Shown here: positions 1-11,164 of the stretch, piece after piece
How the letters are laid out: the number at the start of each line of letters is the position of its first letter
Position numbering within the stretch: the stretch's first letter is position 1
Program-made: the position numbers and the translations under genes
Assembly: GCF_028372415.1 (NCBI RefSeq)
Contig: NC_092877.1
Span: 389,372,342 to 389,436,341, forward strand
Length of the DNA: 64,000 bases
Direction: 5' to 3'
Origin: Notamacropus eugenii
Taxonomy: Eukaryota; Chordata; Mammalia; Diprotodontia; Macropodidae
Notes under the pieces: generated by a model
What the model was told of the DNA's origin: nothing
What the model saw: only the letters and a program-made list of their open reading frames with translations
The model's database searches: none

Positions 1-557
1 CCACATAAAATGAAGGATTGGAGATCCTTGAAAAGAATGACTAATAAGATTTGCCATTCCTTTTCCTAGAGTCAAACAAAGCATAAAAGTCATTCATTTT
101 TAAAATACTGCTATTTTAATTCTGCTTTTTACGCAACTAATTTGCTTAAAAGAATGTGTGTTTCTATTTGTCTCCTGAAATCCTTTTAATCTTTAATTAT
201 CATTAGCCATTATTTTAAAATACCACTGAATTAAAGCAATATTGTATATTCTTATTAAAGACTGGGTCTCCCATCTTGGCAAGGTTGGAATTATAGAGAC
301 TGCTCTTAGGCCCAATCCCATTACTGACTGTCAGAAGAACTTTGCTACCTCCACTTCTGACCTGAGCCAATTTGCCCCTGGGAAAGCTGGTGGTCAGCTG
401 CTCCCATGGGAGAGAAGACACGTAATAGCCACTGACCACTGATGCTAATCACTTCCAAGCTCAAGAAATTCACCTGCCTCAAACTCCCCATAGCTAGTAT
501 AAAGGGTGTGCATTACTATGCCTAACTACACAGACACACAAAGAGACACAAACACAT

Positions 558-590
558 GTGTCTGTGTGTGTGTGTATGTGTGTGTGTGTA
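558..590. repeat. (TG)n microsatellite
   Basis: An alternating TG tract is broken once by TATG. Its complement produces a histidine/threonine-rich artificial frame. No gene is implied. Confidence 0.9.
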
Positions 591-651
591 TAAATGAAAA
601 TATTTCAAGTGAAGATACTTCTATTTTCATTTTATTAAAATTTCTCAAGGC

Positions 652-672
652 AAAAAAAAAAAAAAAAAAAAA
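652..672 (+). repeat. Poly(A) run of 21
   Basis: An uninterrupted run of 21 A. It may be the tail of a short retrotransposed insert, but I cannot identify a recognisable body upstream. Confidence 0.85.
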
Positions 673-3649
673 GACAAAGGACCTTGTAAGGAGTTTAAAT
701 AGGAGGGGAAATGTAGTAGTGATATTTGGAATCAGTTTTCCCAATACTATTACGTTGTCAAACATTTCAAGCTGAGTATCTCCTATCTCTCAGCCATTTA
801 ATTAAAAAACTTTTATTATATTTGTCATGGGTCGTGAGATGAAGGATTCTAGTGTCTGCTTCAACCACCTTGATCTCAGACTGTCGTACTCATTACAGTG
901 AAAATAACCTAAACATTTTTAAGACAAAGTGTTTAAACCATGATATGATAATTATTGAAACTTTTAATTTTGCTATGCAGGTTTTATATAAAACAGTATA
1001 GTTATACTATTTAACATACTGAAAGATTTCCTTGTCAATATTTATAACCTTTTTATGCATAAAAATGTCACAAACTAATTACATTATTGGTGGATCAGTA
1101 AAATTGATCTACCAAACTGAAAATAATTTGGAATTATGGGGCAGGGAAAAGTGATTGAACTGTTAAAACTCTTTGACCTTAATAGTCCCACTGTTAGGGA
1201 TATAGACCAAGATAGTAAAAAACAGAAATATTATAAAGAGAGATACAAGACAGATACACATACACCAACGCATTCATAAAAAGTTATTTCTCTAGCAAAG
1301 AAATGGAGGCAAAGTGGGTACCTATTAACTGCATAACAAACTCTATCTAGTATATGAATACAATAAAATAATGCCACATTGTAAGAAATGCAAACTGTTC
1401 ATTGCAACCTGAATTATAAAAAAAAAAAAAAGCTGAGGTTACCCTCCAACACATCAAATTAAAAAAGGATACATTTAATATTGGAGGGTTTGTGGGAAGA
1501 CAGGCGTAACTAGTGAAATTATGAACTAGTGCAATCATTCCCGAAAACATTGTTGAGAATTATGTAAGTAAAGCCATTCAGTTACTCAGATGCTGCAAAC
1601 ATATATAGCAAGGACACAGTGATAGAAGAAAGGTCTTAAATGTAAAAACAAAATGGTGATACTGGTGCTTTGTGGTAGAAAAACAGAAACAAAGTGGATT
1701 TGGCTCAACGCGTAGGAAGTATGAATGCGACAGAACATTATTGCACCGTAAGAAATACGCGTAAGAGGATTCACTGAAACATGGAAAGAAAACAGAAGCA
1801 AAAGGAAAACAATATACACGAGGACAACAAAGGATCCATTTGTTTTCTTCTCCAACAAACCCTTTGAAGTCTCTCTCTCTTCAGCAGAGCAAAAAATAAC
1901 ACTAAGAAGCAAAATCTGCTGAAGAATGATGCACAGTGACGATCCTGAAGAAGTGATGATGAAAGAACACTTACTTCTTTTCGGGGTCCGAAGCATGTGG
2001 AACTCAGACCATGCTACCAGATACGGTTGCTCCATCATTTGGATTTCCTAAATGATTTTCAGTGTTACAAGGAAGAGTTCAACGTGTAACGTTGTTTAAG
2101 GTAAAATAACTGGTGTGGGGGAAAAAAAGAGGAGAAGCAAAAGGTTTGTCAAATTCCAAAAAAGATAATAAAAATATAAAACAAACAAAACAAAAGCACG
2201 GATAGGTCGCCTCTGCACCAATGGAAGCCACAATCACTATCACTGAGATCATAGATGTACTGATTAAATATTGAAGATATCTCATTTTAAGAAAATTCTT
2301 TTCTCAAAGAAGCTCACAGCCCAGTCTTTCACATTCAGATATAGTAAAAGCATAATCCTACATAAATGTTAAAATATATGTGCTCTTACAGATGAAAGAT
2401 TACCATAGCTATCAGGATGGCAAGTTACTATTTCTCAGTATTATTATTATTATGAAAAGAGAAAAAAATACAGAAGAAACAAAGGTAGGTACATTTTCCC
2501 CCCTTTTCAAACAAATCTTCACAGACTTATCACTTTATTCAATTCAGTTCTTTGGGAGATAGAAAGCTATCAAGATTTCAGAACTTCTAGTTCATTATCA
2601 CTAAACACAACTCTGTGCCTCCCACAGTGTCTGTCACATAATAAGGGCTAAATTATTGGTGCATGACTGATCTCTCTAAACATTTTCAATACCAAGTGGT
2701 GTTCTCATTCTTATGTAAATTTTTCTCTCAGCAAAACTTCAACTTTAAATATTCAGCTTATTTTTAAACAAGTTATTATTTGATAAGTATAGTAACATAG
2801 TAAATAAACTGCTACAACTGAGGAACAGAAGCATTTTCATTAAAATTAAAGTTTTAGTTAAGATTTGTTAATGAGGGATTTTAAATGGCAGGCTGTAATA
2901 CTAAACAGAAGTCATTCTACCTCTATACATCTTATTCTTAAATTTTCTTAGCTAATTTTTTTATTTCAAATTTGGTTTATTAACTGATGAAATTAAGCAT
3001 TTATTTTCTGTTGTTTATAGTATGTATGTCAAAATGAGCTGATAGAGCATGGGAACTGAAAATGCACTGTGTATGATACCAATGAAATGGGTCTAGACTT
3101 ACCAATCTGATTCATTATGACAATTTACTGCTTAAATGAACTACAATAAATCAAATCCTAAAATTGTATTTCCAAAGAGTAAAAGAAAAAGGAAAACGAA
3201 TTCTCATGAGTTCACACTTCCTTTGACAGCTTTTATTCCTTAGAGAACTTAGTTTTGCTCTGTTTTTTTTTTTTTTTATCAAAAGGAATCAGAGCCCTCA
3301 CTGGGCTCAGGGTTAACAAGACACTTTAAAATTTAAGGCCAGAAAGAACCTTACACATCACTTGGTTAACCCTAAGTCATTTCTGTAGAGAAGTGACTTT
3401 CCCACTCACGGTAATGTGAGAAGCACTAACACAACTGAATTTGTTTTATATTTCTCCCGTCCTTTACCCAACGCTGACGTAGGATCCTCCAGAGGAGCTA
3501 ATAGAGAAAAAACTAAGGAAAACTCTCATTAAAGTTCCTCCAGACTCAGGCCCAGCCCAGGGGGAAGCTGATGTGATTGATGAGATGTTACCCTACAAAA
3601 CCACTGTGTGGCTATTGAGGGATGCTGGGAGTAAGTGCAGTAAATGCCG

Positions 3650-3800
3650 AGCATTGATACGGGGCATTGTAGTTTACGAAGCACTTGACATATGTTGCCA
3701 TTTGATCAATGCAATAACCCTGCCAGAAGATTTTACTATTATCCAATTTTTAAAATAAAAAACCCAGAGTCCCTGCGGGGTTAAGTGGCTGCTGAAGGTC
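3650..3800 (-). repeat. MIR-like SINE relic
   Basis: The plus strand carries the reverse-complement order typical of MIR: a 'caatgcaataaccctgccag' segment, then degraded copies of the core that normally reads 'ttttacagatgagg', then a 'ttaagtggct' segment. It is diverged and the ends are approximate. Confidence 0.5.
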
Positions 3801-4360
3801 GTGGGCACAAGCTTGTTCACTGCAAACCCAGCGCTCTCCACACAAGCAGACTCCAGGCTGGTCCAGCCCTCGTGGGCATGTGGTCTGCACGTGGTCCTCG
3901 CCCAGCTCAGCACCTCCTGCCTCCGCGCTGATGCCAGCCAGGTTCCAAAGGGCACTCTCCAAAGCTCTGGACCAGAGAGAAGACGATGCGGCCCAGCGCA
4001 CGCCTCACCCCTAGCCTTGTCCACCTCTCGTGCACTTCCTCTGTCTGGTTCCCACTGTCAGCGGGGCCTCCCTAGACATCACACCTCTCGGAGTGACTTC
4101 CAGGTCCCTCCATATTCTCAGAAAACTGGGCTAACATGCGTTTACATCATCACGGAGCACCCCGCCTCGGGATTAGAGGATTTGGGGATTTGAGAGAAAC
4201 AGAGAAAGGGGGCCAGAGGCAGAGGGAGAGAGCGCAGGTCTGGGGTTCAGTGTTGCTGCGTTCCTTTCTGTCTTGTCCCATGCAGTGCTCCTCTCCTTGA
4301 TGGTAACCCTCTGCGTGGAAGTCAGGGTGGAGCAGATGCTGGATTTTGAGAGAAGACATC
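3780..4360. other. GC-rich unassigned block
   Basis: This block is clearly richer in G+C and CpG than its AT-rich surroundings. Both strands stay open for 80-130 codons, which is expected in GC-rich DNA. A pyrimidine tract ending 'ttgtcccatgcag' near 4270-4286 resembles a plus-strand splice acceptor. I do not recognise any encoded protein family, so this could be a promoter-like island, an old LTR or a diverged exon. Confidence 0.3.
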
Positions 4361-4631
4361 TTAAGGGAGAAGGGAAGCCTCCTTTAACTTCTAAATACTT
4401 CCCTCAGGAGGGCGAAATGGAGTCAAGTTCACGGCACTGATTTGTAACAAACATCTATGAGCACTCTGGCAACTGTGGTGTGGACCAAGAATGAGACTGT
4501 GAAAAGGAAACTCTCCGTGTCCAAAACAAACTCATTATCATTTCCTCTGACCTGCTTCATGCACACTGGAGTGTCACCAAACAGCAACTACTTACCTGGG
4601 TGAGTAAATCTAATTCTCATGATGAAACCAG

Positions 4632-5540
4632 ATGCTTTCCCCAATTGATAAGTGGTCAAATGGTATGAACAGGCAGTTTTCAGATAAATTAAAGTTATCT
4701 ATAGTAATATGAAAAAAATGATCTAAATCACTATGTATTAGAGAAATGCAAATCAAAACAAATGTGAGGTACCACATCACACCTATCAGACTGGCTAACA
4801 TAACTGGGAAATGATATATGTTGGAGATGTGGGAAAATTGGAACACTATTGCATGTTGGTGGACTTGTGAACTAATTCATCCATTCTGGAGAGCAATTTG
4901 GAACTATGCCCAAAGGTTTCATAAAAAAAGGGAAAGGACACACCTTTACAAAAATATTTATAGCATCTTTTTTTGTGGTGGCCAAGAACTGGAAATTGAG
5001 AGGATGCCCATCACTTGGGGAATGGCTGACCAATGTTATGATATATGAACATAATGGAATTCTATGGTTCCATAAGAAATGGTGAGCCAGGGGATTTCAG
5101 AAAAAGCTGAAAAGACTGGCATGAACTGACGCTTAGTGAAGTGAGCAGAACCAGGAGAACATTGAACACAGTAACAGCAACATTGTGCAATGACCTACTT
5201 AATTAGACTTAGCTCTTCTCAGCAATGCAATAATTTAAGACAATTCCAAAAAAAAAGCTCATGATGGAAAATGTTATCCACATCCAGAGAAAGAGCTAGG
5301 GAGTCTGAATGCGGATCAAAGCATGCTTTTTTCTTTTTTGTTTTTTCTTTCTCATGGTTTCCCCCATCTGTTCTGATTCTTTTTTTATGACATGACCAAT
5401 GTGGAAATATATTTAATATGATAGTACATTTATAGCTCATATCAGACTGCATGCCATCTTGGGGAGGAGGGAGGGAAAATTTAGAACTCAATATCTGATA
5501 AAAGGGAATGTTAAAAACTAAAAATAAATTGACAAAAAAG
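4632..5540 (+). mobile_element. L1 3' end (5'-truncated)
   Basis: This is the 3' portion of a metatherian-type L1. In order it has the 'ccaattgataagtggtcaaa' block, the 'ggagagcaatttggaactatg' block, the 'cagaaccaggagaacattg' block and an A-rich end at 'aaaaactaaaaataaattg'. The same ordered blocks recur at 38.1-39.08 kb. There is no long open frame, so it is a dead 5'-truncated insertion. Confidence 0.8.
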
Positions 5541-5559
5541 ACTACATGTTTAGAAGACT

Positions 5560-5760
5560 AAACAGATCGAGTAAATTAATGAATAACTGATTAAATACTG
5601 TGTGCAAAAGCTGTGTGCTAATGTTGGGATTACAGAGAGGAGACATCCCTTAGTCTCAAGAAGTTCCTATCTTAATGGAGAAGAAAACACATACAGAAAG
5701 GTTACAGGGCCCAGTGTTCTTTAGGAGTAGCATTAAGTCAGGTGGTAATGCATGCTTTTT
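5560..5760 (-). repeat. L2-like 3' end relic
   Basis: The pattern 'actgtgtgcaaaagctgtgtgctaat' followed by a 'ttagtctcaagaagttcc' block is the reverse complement of the conserved L2/MIR 3' tail. It is ancient and diverged, with approximate ends. Confidence 0.4.
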
Positions 5761-6559
5761 TGTGTAGTTCCACTGGAAAAAAATGTTCATTTCTGATGTT
5801 GAACATGCAGACATTTTCTGTTTCTTCAATAGCTGTGACTGCTAGAGCGATATGGGGTGTAGCCCTAACAGAGGCAGTTAGTTGGCCAGTCATATCTCCA
5901 TAGAGTTTACTCCCTTATATGATGATTGTGGAGCCTAGGCTGGAAAATCAAAAAACAACACTGAATAAGTTGCTGCTCCATATATATGCCCTGTCCCTGC
6001 ACTATACGCCTCTCAGCATACATCTTGGTTACAAACGTTCCCTATGGCAGGGAAGAATATTCTGTAATTACTATATTTCATACTGTGCCTTTGCTTTGAA
6101 CCGTTTCCTGTCTGAACAGCAAAAGTTAACACAGTAAGAAAGGGTGAGTTAAGATTTTAGATAGATGATGGAAACACTTAAAATTGTGCTTTAAGGAAGA
6201 ACAAATAATACATGAGATGGATCAGGGATGTATTCAAACTAATTTTTTCTTTGTAGTACTTTCTACAGTGACTGTTACAGAATTTTTATCTCCTCGAGCC
6301 TCAGTGCCATTCACTTATTCTAAGCAGGTGATATGTTTCTTATAAGAAGTGAGGCCATCCATCATAAACATCACCACGAGTTCCTTCATAATTCATTCTC
6401 TATATACCAGAATATCTTTATACCTTCAACATTCTTCGCTGCTGAAGGAGTATCTATGTGGGGATAGCGTGAAGCTCCTTAATCTGCCCTGAAAACCTTT
6501 CATTCTCTAGTTTCAGAAAATACAATGCCCTCTCTCTCGCCAAAGCAGAAAGCCTCATT

Positions 6560-7560
6560 TATGCCTCTGTTCTCAATCCTCCTCTTTATTTTAGGACCAT
6601 GGCTCTATCACTTGTTCCCTTTATCTTTAAATTCTTCACATTGACTCATTTTCTTCTCCCCACAAGTATGCTAGTGTTTCTTCCCTTAATCTTGCTACCC
6701 CTGTGCTCAAGGTAAGTTCCCACATCTCTTTTCCATTTCATCCATAAAGTCCTAGGAAGAGTGATCTACAGTCACCAATTCACCATCCACTCCCTCCTTA
6801 CCCTGCTAAAACTTGGCTACGATCTCCACCAAAAATGCTCTCTGGGATCTTTGCTCCCTTTCGTACTGTCAATTCCAATGGTTCCAACTGTATTAGTCTC
6901 CACCTTCTTTTTGACATTGAGTACCTTTCCTCCTTGATACTATCTCCTCTCACTTGCATGAAATCATTCTTTCTTGGTTCTACAATCTAGCATTTTGCCT
7001 CTGATATAGGGTGTTCAATAATTCATCTTTTCCTGTACCTAAATGGAACAGGAAAGAGACGGGAGGAGGAGTGCTCTGTCCATAACTATTTTCTCTTTTA
7101 TTGATTCCATCTACTACCATATTATCACCTCTATGCAAACAATGCTAAAATGTATGTATCTTGAATCCAGACCTCTCTTTCTGAGCCATACTGGATATAT
7201 AACAAAGACAGGAATAGTACTGGATAGTAAACACACACACACACACACACAGACACCCCAAAATACAATGATGTTGCTTCCTTGATCTTTTGGACTTTCA
7301 TTTTCTTGTCATTTAAACTCAGTATGACTAAACTGAATTCGTCTACCCTCCAAAACTTGGTGTTCCATCTTCTCTAACTTCTGTTAATGGCACTGCCATG
7401 ACCCAGGTTGTAAACTTCCAAGTCATCTTTCATTTTCTCTTCTGAGTCCTAATCAGTTATGAAGACCTAGTGAGTCTACCTCAGCAAAACCTCTTGTAGC
7501 TGCCCCCTCCTCCACACTCACATTGCCATCACCCTAGTTTGTGTCTTTACTTCTCAGGTA
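6560..7560 (+). mobile_element. L2 LINE fragment (RT end)
   Basis: This pyrimidine-rich stretch runs parallel to L2 ORF2 sense sequence: a degraded 'gactgtattagtctccacc' region, a block corresponding to the L2 RT (near 7090-7200), then 'aaactgaattcgtctaccctcc' and 'aatggcactgccatgaccca' of the C-terminal region. It is heavily decayed and interrupted by an AC microsatellite at 7230. There is no intact frame. Confidence 0.5.
7230..7251. repeat. (AC)n microsatellite
   Basis: About eleven AC units inside the L2 relic. Confidence 0.9.
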
Positions 7561-7584
7561 ATAGTCCTACTATACATCAATTAA

Positions 7585-7855
7585 TAATGATAACAGCAGC
7601 TAGCATTTACTTAGTGCTTATGTCCCAGGCACTCAGTCAAACACTTAAATACGACCCCATTTGAATCTTACAATGATACCAGGTAATAGGAGCCATTATT
7701 ACTCACACTACACAAATGAGGAAACTGGGGCCAAAAAAAAATAGTTTATGACTTGTCCAACGGCACACAGCTAACAAGGGTCTGAAGGCACATTTGAACT
7801 CAGGTATTCCTGAGTCTAGGCTCAGCATTCTATCCATTGTGCCACCTCTAGATGC
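7585..7855 (-). repeat. MIR/CORE-type SINE
   Basis: This is the reverse complement of a long MIR-type SINE. It holds 'gctagcatttacttagtgctta', then 'acaaatgaggaaactggggc', then a degraded 'cacacagctaacaaggg' and a tRNA-like head ending 'ttgtgccacctctag'. It is nearly full length. Confidence 0.75.
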
Positions 7856-8080
7856 TAAAATAACTTTTTAAATATATAATTGCGATCATTTCTCTCCTCT
7901 GCACAAAATTTTCAAGAATTTCACACCACCTAGAGGGCATTTTCAGTGGGGATCACTACCTAGAGCATAAAAAAACAAGTCTTTTAGTGTGCTCTTTAAA
8001 TATCTCCACTATCCAGCTTCAAACCACCTTTCCAGTCATATTAGGCAGTATTCCCTTTCATGGTGTCATGTTCTAAAATA

Positions 8081-8086
8081 GATGAC
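8081..8086. repeat. Provirus target-site duplication (left)
   Basis: GATGAC directly abuts the outer end of the left LTR. The identical hexamer abuts the outer end of the right LTR at 15711-15716. A 6-bp duplication is what betaretroviral integrases make. Confidence 0.93.
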
Positions 8087-8490
8087 TGTTGGGGTCCCCT
8101 AGACCATTATGGGGGTCCCTAAACCCCGACCCAAGGCTCTTGTCCATCAAGAGGCCTTGATCTAGTGAGTAATGAAATGAGGTGGGAGACAAGGTGGTGA
8201 GAGCTCTGTTTATTCCAGCTAGCTCACATGCATATATAGTCTTAATTACGTGAACATTCCTAAGCCTATACATTGAACCTATCACCTAACACTTTTTCTT
8301 ATATGGGTGTCTTCTCCACTGGACATCTGGAGCTGGACAAAGAACTGCCACGTTGCAAACAAAGACGAGACCCTTCCTCCTGAAATCCATCTAGTTCCAC
8401 CCCTACTGACAAGCCCCCCGGTTATCTAGGCAGGCTCTCAGTGCGGCGTCCTACGATGGACAGGGGTCGGTCCTAACTCGTCCCGTTACA
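8087..8490 (-). repeat. 3' LTR of provirus
   Basis: The repeat is 404 bp long and matches 15307-15710 with about 18 substitutions and no length change. Read on the minus strand it has TATATA at 8233-8238 and the polyadenylation signal AATAAA at 8209-8214. The two are only 18 bases apart, so the R region must be very short, as in MMTV-type viruses. The env stop codon that would follow the anchor lies within the first bases of this LTR. Confidence 0.95.
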
Positions 8491-8505
8491 ACTCCCCCTT
8501 TTTGT
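8491..8505 (-). promoter_or_regulatory. Polypurine tract
   Basis: On the minus strand the run AAAAAGGGGGAGT ends exactly at the first base of the 3' LTR. This is the expected site of plus-strand DNA priming. Confidence 0.9.
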
Positions 8506-8653
8506 TTTGGTACAGTTGTTCTTTCATAGCCAACACAGTATGCTTAGTGGAGAAGAGGGAATTATGAATTGTTAACAATATCCATTTTAATAATATTGGT
8601 ATAATAGCAACTAATATAAGCAATGTTAGTAATCCTGATCCTAATGAAATTAG

Positions 8654-9259
8654 TCAAGTTTTTAGTGAGTGCGAGGGATCAGCATGTTGGAAAAAATCTA
8701 AGGTATTTTGAGCAGTTATTTGTGGAAGTAGGTCTTCATGGGAAGCCTGATTGATATATTCTGCCAATTGAATCAATTGTTGGAGCTCTGAGGTCATATT
8801 ATCATTGATTACACCTTGTAATTGAGCCCGAATCTTTTCCCATGCTATTTCAGTTGCATCATATTGTTTTGGAGTAAGACAAAAAGTATTACACCTATAA
8901 TCATATTGTAACTTTGCTTGTAATTCTAGATATGCAACTTCATTTCCCAAAAACAGTACTGCTCTCTGTAAAGCACGAACAGCATTGTAAAATTCCTTAT
9001 CCATTTGAGCCTGATGTTGAAATCCTTCTGAGACGTTGCGCATGAGACCATGAAGAGCACTCGCTTCTTGGACACTATTCTGTGTGTTAGAGACAGACAT
9101 TGGGAGAGCAGTAGAACTAACAGTTAGCTCAACTAACAAGGTTATACCTAACGCCACACATGAGACACATCTTTTGAATCGCATCAAACTTGTTATCTTT
9201 TGATCTAATACTGACATAATATTGTCAGCCAGAGTGCGATACCATCCTTGTGTTTTCAC
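8654..9259 (-). pseudogene. env: Env transmembrane subunit, truncated
   Basis: This is an open frame of 201 codons covering the end of the surface subunit and most of the transmembrane (TM) subunit. A furin-type RFKR lies at residues 27-30. It is followed by a hydrophobic fusion-peptide-like stretch, a long heptad-rich ectodomain and a CX3C pair after a 'YDYR' segment, the arrangement seen in MMTV/HERV-K-type TM proteins. A TGA at 8654-8656 ends the frame. The same frame then remains open through a strongly hydrophobic, anchor-like stretch and a basic tail up to the LTR edge, so this looks like one nonsense mutation removing the membrane anchor. The displayed start is only the first open codon after a frameshift from the surface subunit. 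Confidence 0.85.
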
Positions 9260-10345
9260 TACAGTGAGTGCATACTTTGGCCTAGCAAAGATGTAAGCCT
9301 TCCTTTATCAAATTGTGGCCCTTTGCATTCATGTACCGAACAATTCGAACAAGTTAAATTGAATATCCCTGTCATATTCATATGTGGCACGAGTGTAGAC
9401 TGACTTGCACGATCCCACATAAAGGCATGAGATGATCCTAAACACACTCGCGCTGTAAGACTAATATGGTTTGTAATTATTTTACTGTTTGGTCTTACAA
9501 TAATAAATGGTCCTACAAAACTTTGTACTGTCTGTCCCCCAATAGCAGCAATCACCCGTTCAATCCCTGCTGTTTAAGAACCCTTGTTAGTAACATATCT
9601 AGGACTAGGATATCCTAAGACATAGCAATCTGGCCTAAAATGCGATAGGTTGTGACATGAAGTAAGGCTCTCGTTATAATGCTCTAAGAGTAACACAGTC
9701 TGTTGACATTGATGTGACTGACAATCTTCAAATGGTACGAAACCTGAATAATTACGAGAAGTGGAGACATTGGGATCATTCCTCCTGCTACATTGTGGCC
9801 CAGATCTAGAAATCACTTCTCGTTTTTGTCCCATGTCTCGTGCCCCATCCATTTTTGTACAATATGGTCTATGTCTCAAACCTATTTCTCATTTTAGATC
9901 CATATCTTGTCCCTCAATGACCCAAGTCCATAGGTGAAAGAATCTAGAGTCCCCTCGAGAACCCAAAGTCTCATGTCCCAGATTTATGTTTGCACACCAT
10001 GTCATATCAGCCCCTATATTATTAAAAACCCATGTAGCCAGTCCGTCGTTCAACAACCTTCTTTTGAAGACAGAGTGGTAATCCTGCGATCAATCCAGTA
10101 AAGTTCATTCTTGGCTGTGAACCATTTGATTTACCTATGGATTCAAAACCTGTACCCCCAAACATGTGTGATAAACTGCCATGTAATACTGGTGTTGGTA
10201 TCTTTTCACCCCATCTTATGACCCTCACCCACGGAGGATTTGGGATGAACGCCCAGTGATGTGCATCCCCACTTCTCTCCTGGGTCGGAGTTGGACATCC
10301 TCTGGCCCCAAGAGTCAGTAAGAGAAACAGAATCAACCTCCTCAT
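9259..10345 (-). pseudogene. env: Env surface subunit, multiply broken
   Basis: The frame begins at 10345 with a hydrophobic leader (MRRLILFLLLTLGARG), consistent with a signal peptide. It continues through a glycoprotein-like region rich in Cys and N-x-S/T sites. Breaks seen are: a frame change in the T-run near 10022-10030, an in-frame TGA near 9887, an in-frame TAA at about 9574, and another frame change near 9285 just before the junction with the TM frame. The start overlaps the end of the pol frame by four bases, a common betaretroviral overlap. The order and residues fit a betaretroviral surface protein, but no functional product is possible. Confidence 0.8.
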
Positions 10346-11160
10346 TTTGAAGACAAAGACTCCTTATTTGTTTTTCCAGCTTCTTTCTCCGCTTTGCTGC
10401 TCTCAGTCTCTTGCCCTGTGATTTTCTTCCTGTTGTCTCTTTCTTCTATCAGCTGAAGCCTGTGTACTGGTACCCACTGTTGTTTCTCTTTTCCTGTGGA
10501 AACACAAGCATAACCCTTTCCCCATATGATTATTTTTCCCGGACCATGCCATTGTCCTTCTGAATCACGCCACATGGCCTGTTTTCCTTCATTCTCTATT
10601 TGTGTTTTTTCTAGAAGTGAAGTTCTTCTTGATGTTTTTATAGCAATAGCATATTTCATGGCTGCTGAAAGATTCTTATCATCGAATTTTAAATAATTTA
10701 ATGTGTATAAGGCTAAATTGAGAGATGCCTGAGGGCCTTGTGTAATTCCCCCTTTTTGTTTTTGCAAGTAAACCTTGAGGGAACGATTTGCCCTTTCAAC
10801 AATGGCTTGGCCTGTAGGGTTATAACGAATGCCAGTAACATGATAGATGGAAAATTCATAGCAGAATTTTTTAAATGCAGCTGATATATAGGCTGGGCCA
10901 TTATCTGTTTTTAAACATTTTGGCACTCCATGATTAGCAAAACATGCTAGTAAGTGAGTTGTCACATCTTTGACTACTTCACCGGAGCGAGAAGTTGCCA
11001 TAAGAAAGCCTGAAAAGTATCTACACATACATGTATATATTGAGAACGTCCAAATGACGAATAGTGAGTGACATCCATCTGCCAAATATCATTTGGGCAG
11101 TCACCTATAGGATTTTTTGGGTGTATAGGTGGTGGTCTTGGACAAAGAAACCTAGAAGAC
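10342..11160 (-). pseudogene. pol: Pol integrase region, 5'-truncated and frameshifted
   Basis: This is the catalytic core and C-terminal domain of a retroviral integrase. The first catalytic Asp is in 'WQMDVTH' near 11080. A frame change follows, then the second Asp in 'KTDNGPAY', then exactly 35 residues, then Glu in 'GQAIVERANR' (D,D-35-E). A C-terminal domain with 'WKDSEGQWHGPGK'-like residues (here W-R-D) follows, ending in a Lys-rich tail at 10342. The zinc-binding N-terminus, RNase H, reverse transcriptase and protease are missing: homology stops abruptly near 11150-11165 and AT-rich sequence begins. Confidence 0.88.
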
Positions 11161-11164
11161 ACAA

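Larger units (their letters stand above)
1..4580. other. Gene-free AT-rich flank
   Basis: I see no supported gene here. Reading frames in this stretch are short, hydrophobic or low-complexity and lack splice or family signals. The stretch contains a TG microsatellite, a poly-A run, a MIR relic near 3.65 kb and an unusually GC-rich block at 3.78-4.36 kb, which are listed separately. The rest is AT-rich single-copy-looking sequence. Confidence 0.5.

Noticed and set aside
1586-2038. 150-codon minus-strand open frame
   Set aside because: Hydrophobic, compositionally biased, no family resemblance and no splice or promoter support; chance frame in AT-rich DNA.
1945-2045. GTGATGATGAA resembling a C/D-box snoRNA C box
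   Set aside because: No D box (CTGA) at a suitable distance downstream and no terminal stem.
3801-4193. 130-codon plus-strand open frame
   Set aside because: Explained by GC-rich composition; an overlapping minus-strand frame is equally open and neither resembles a known protein.
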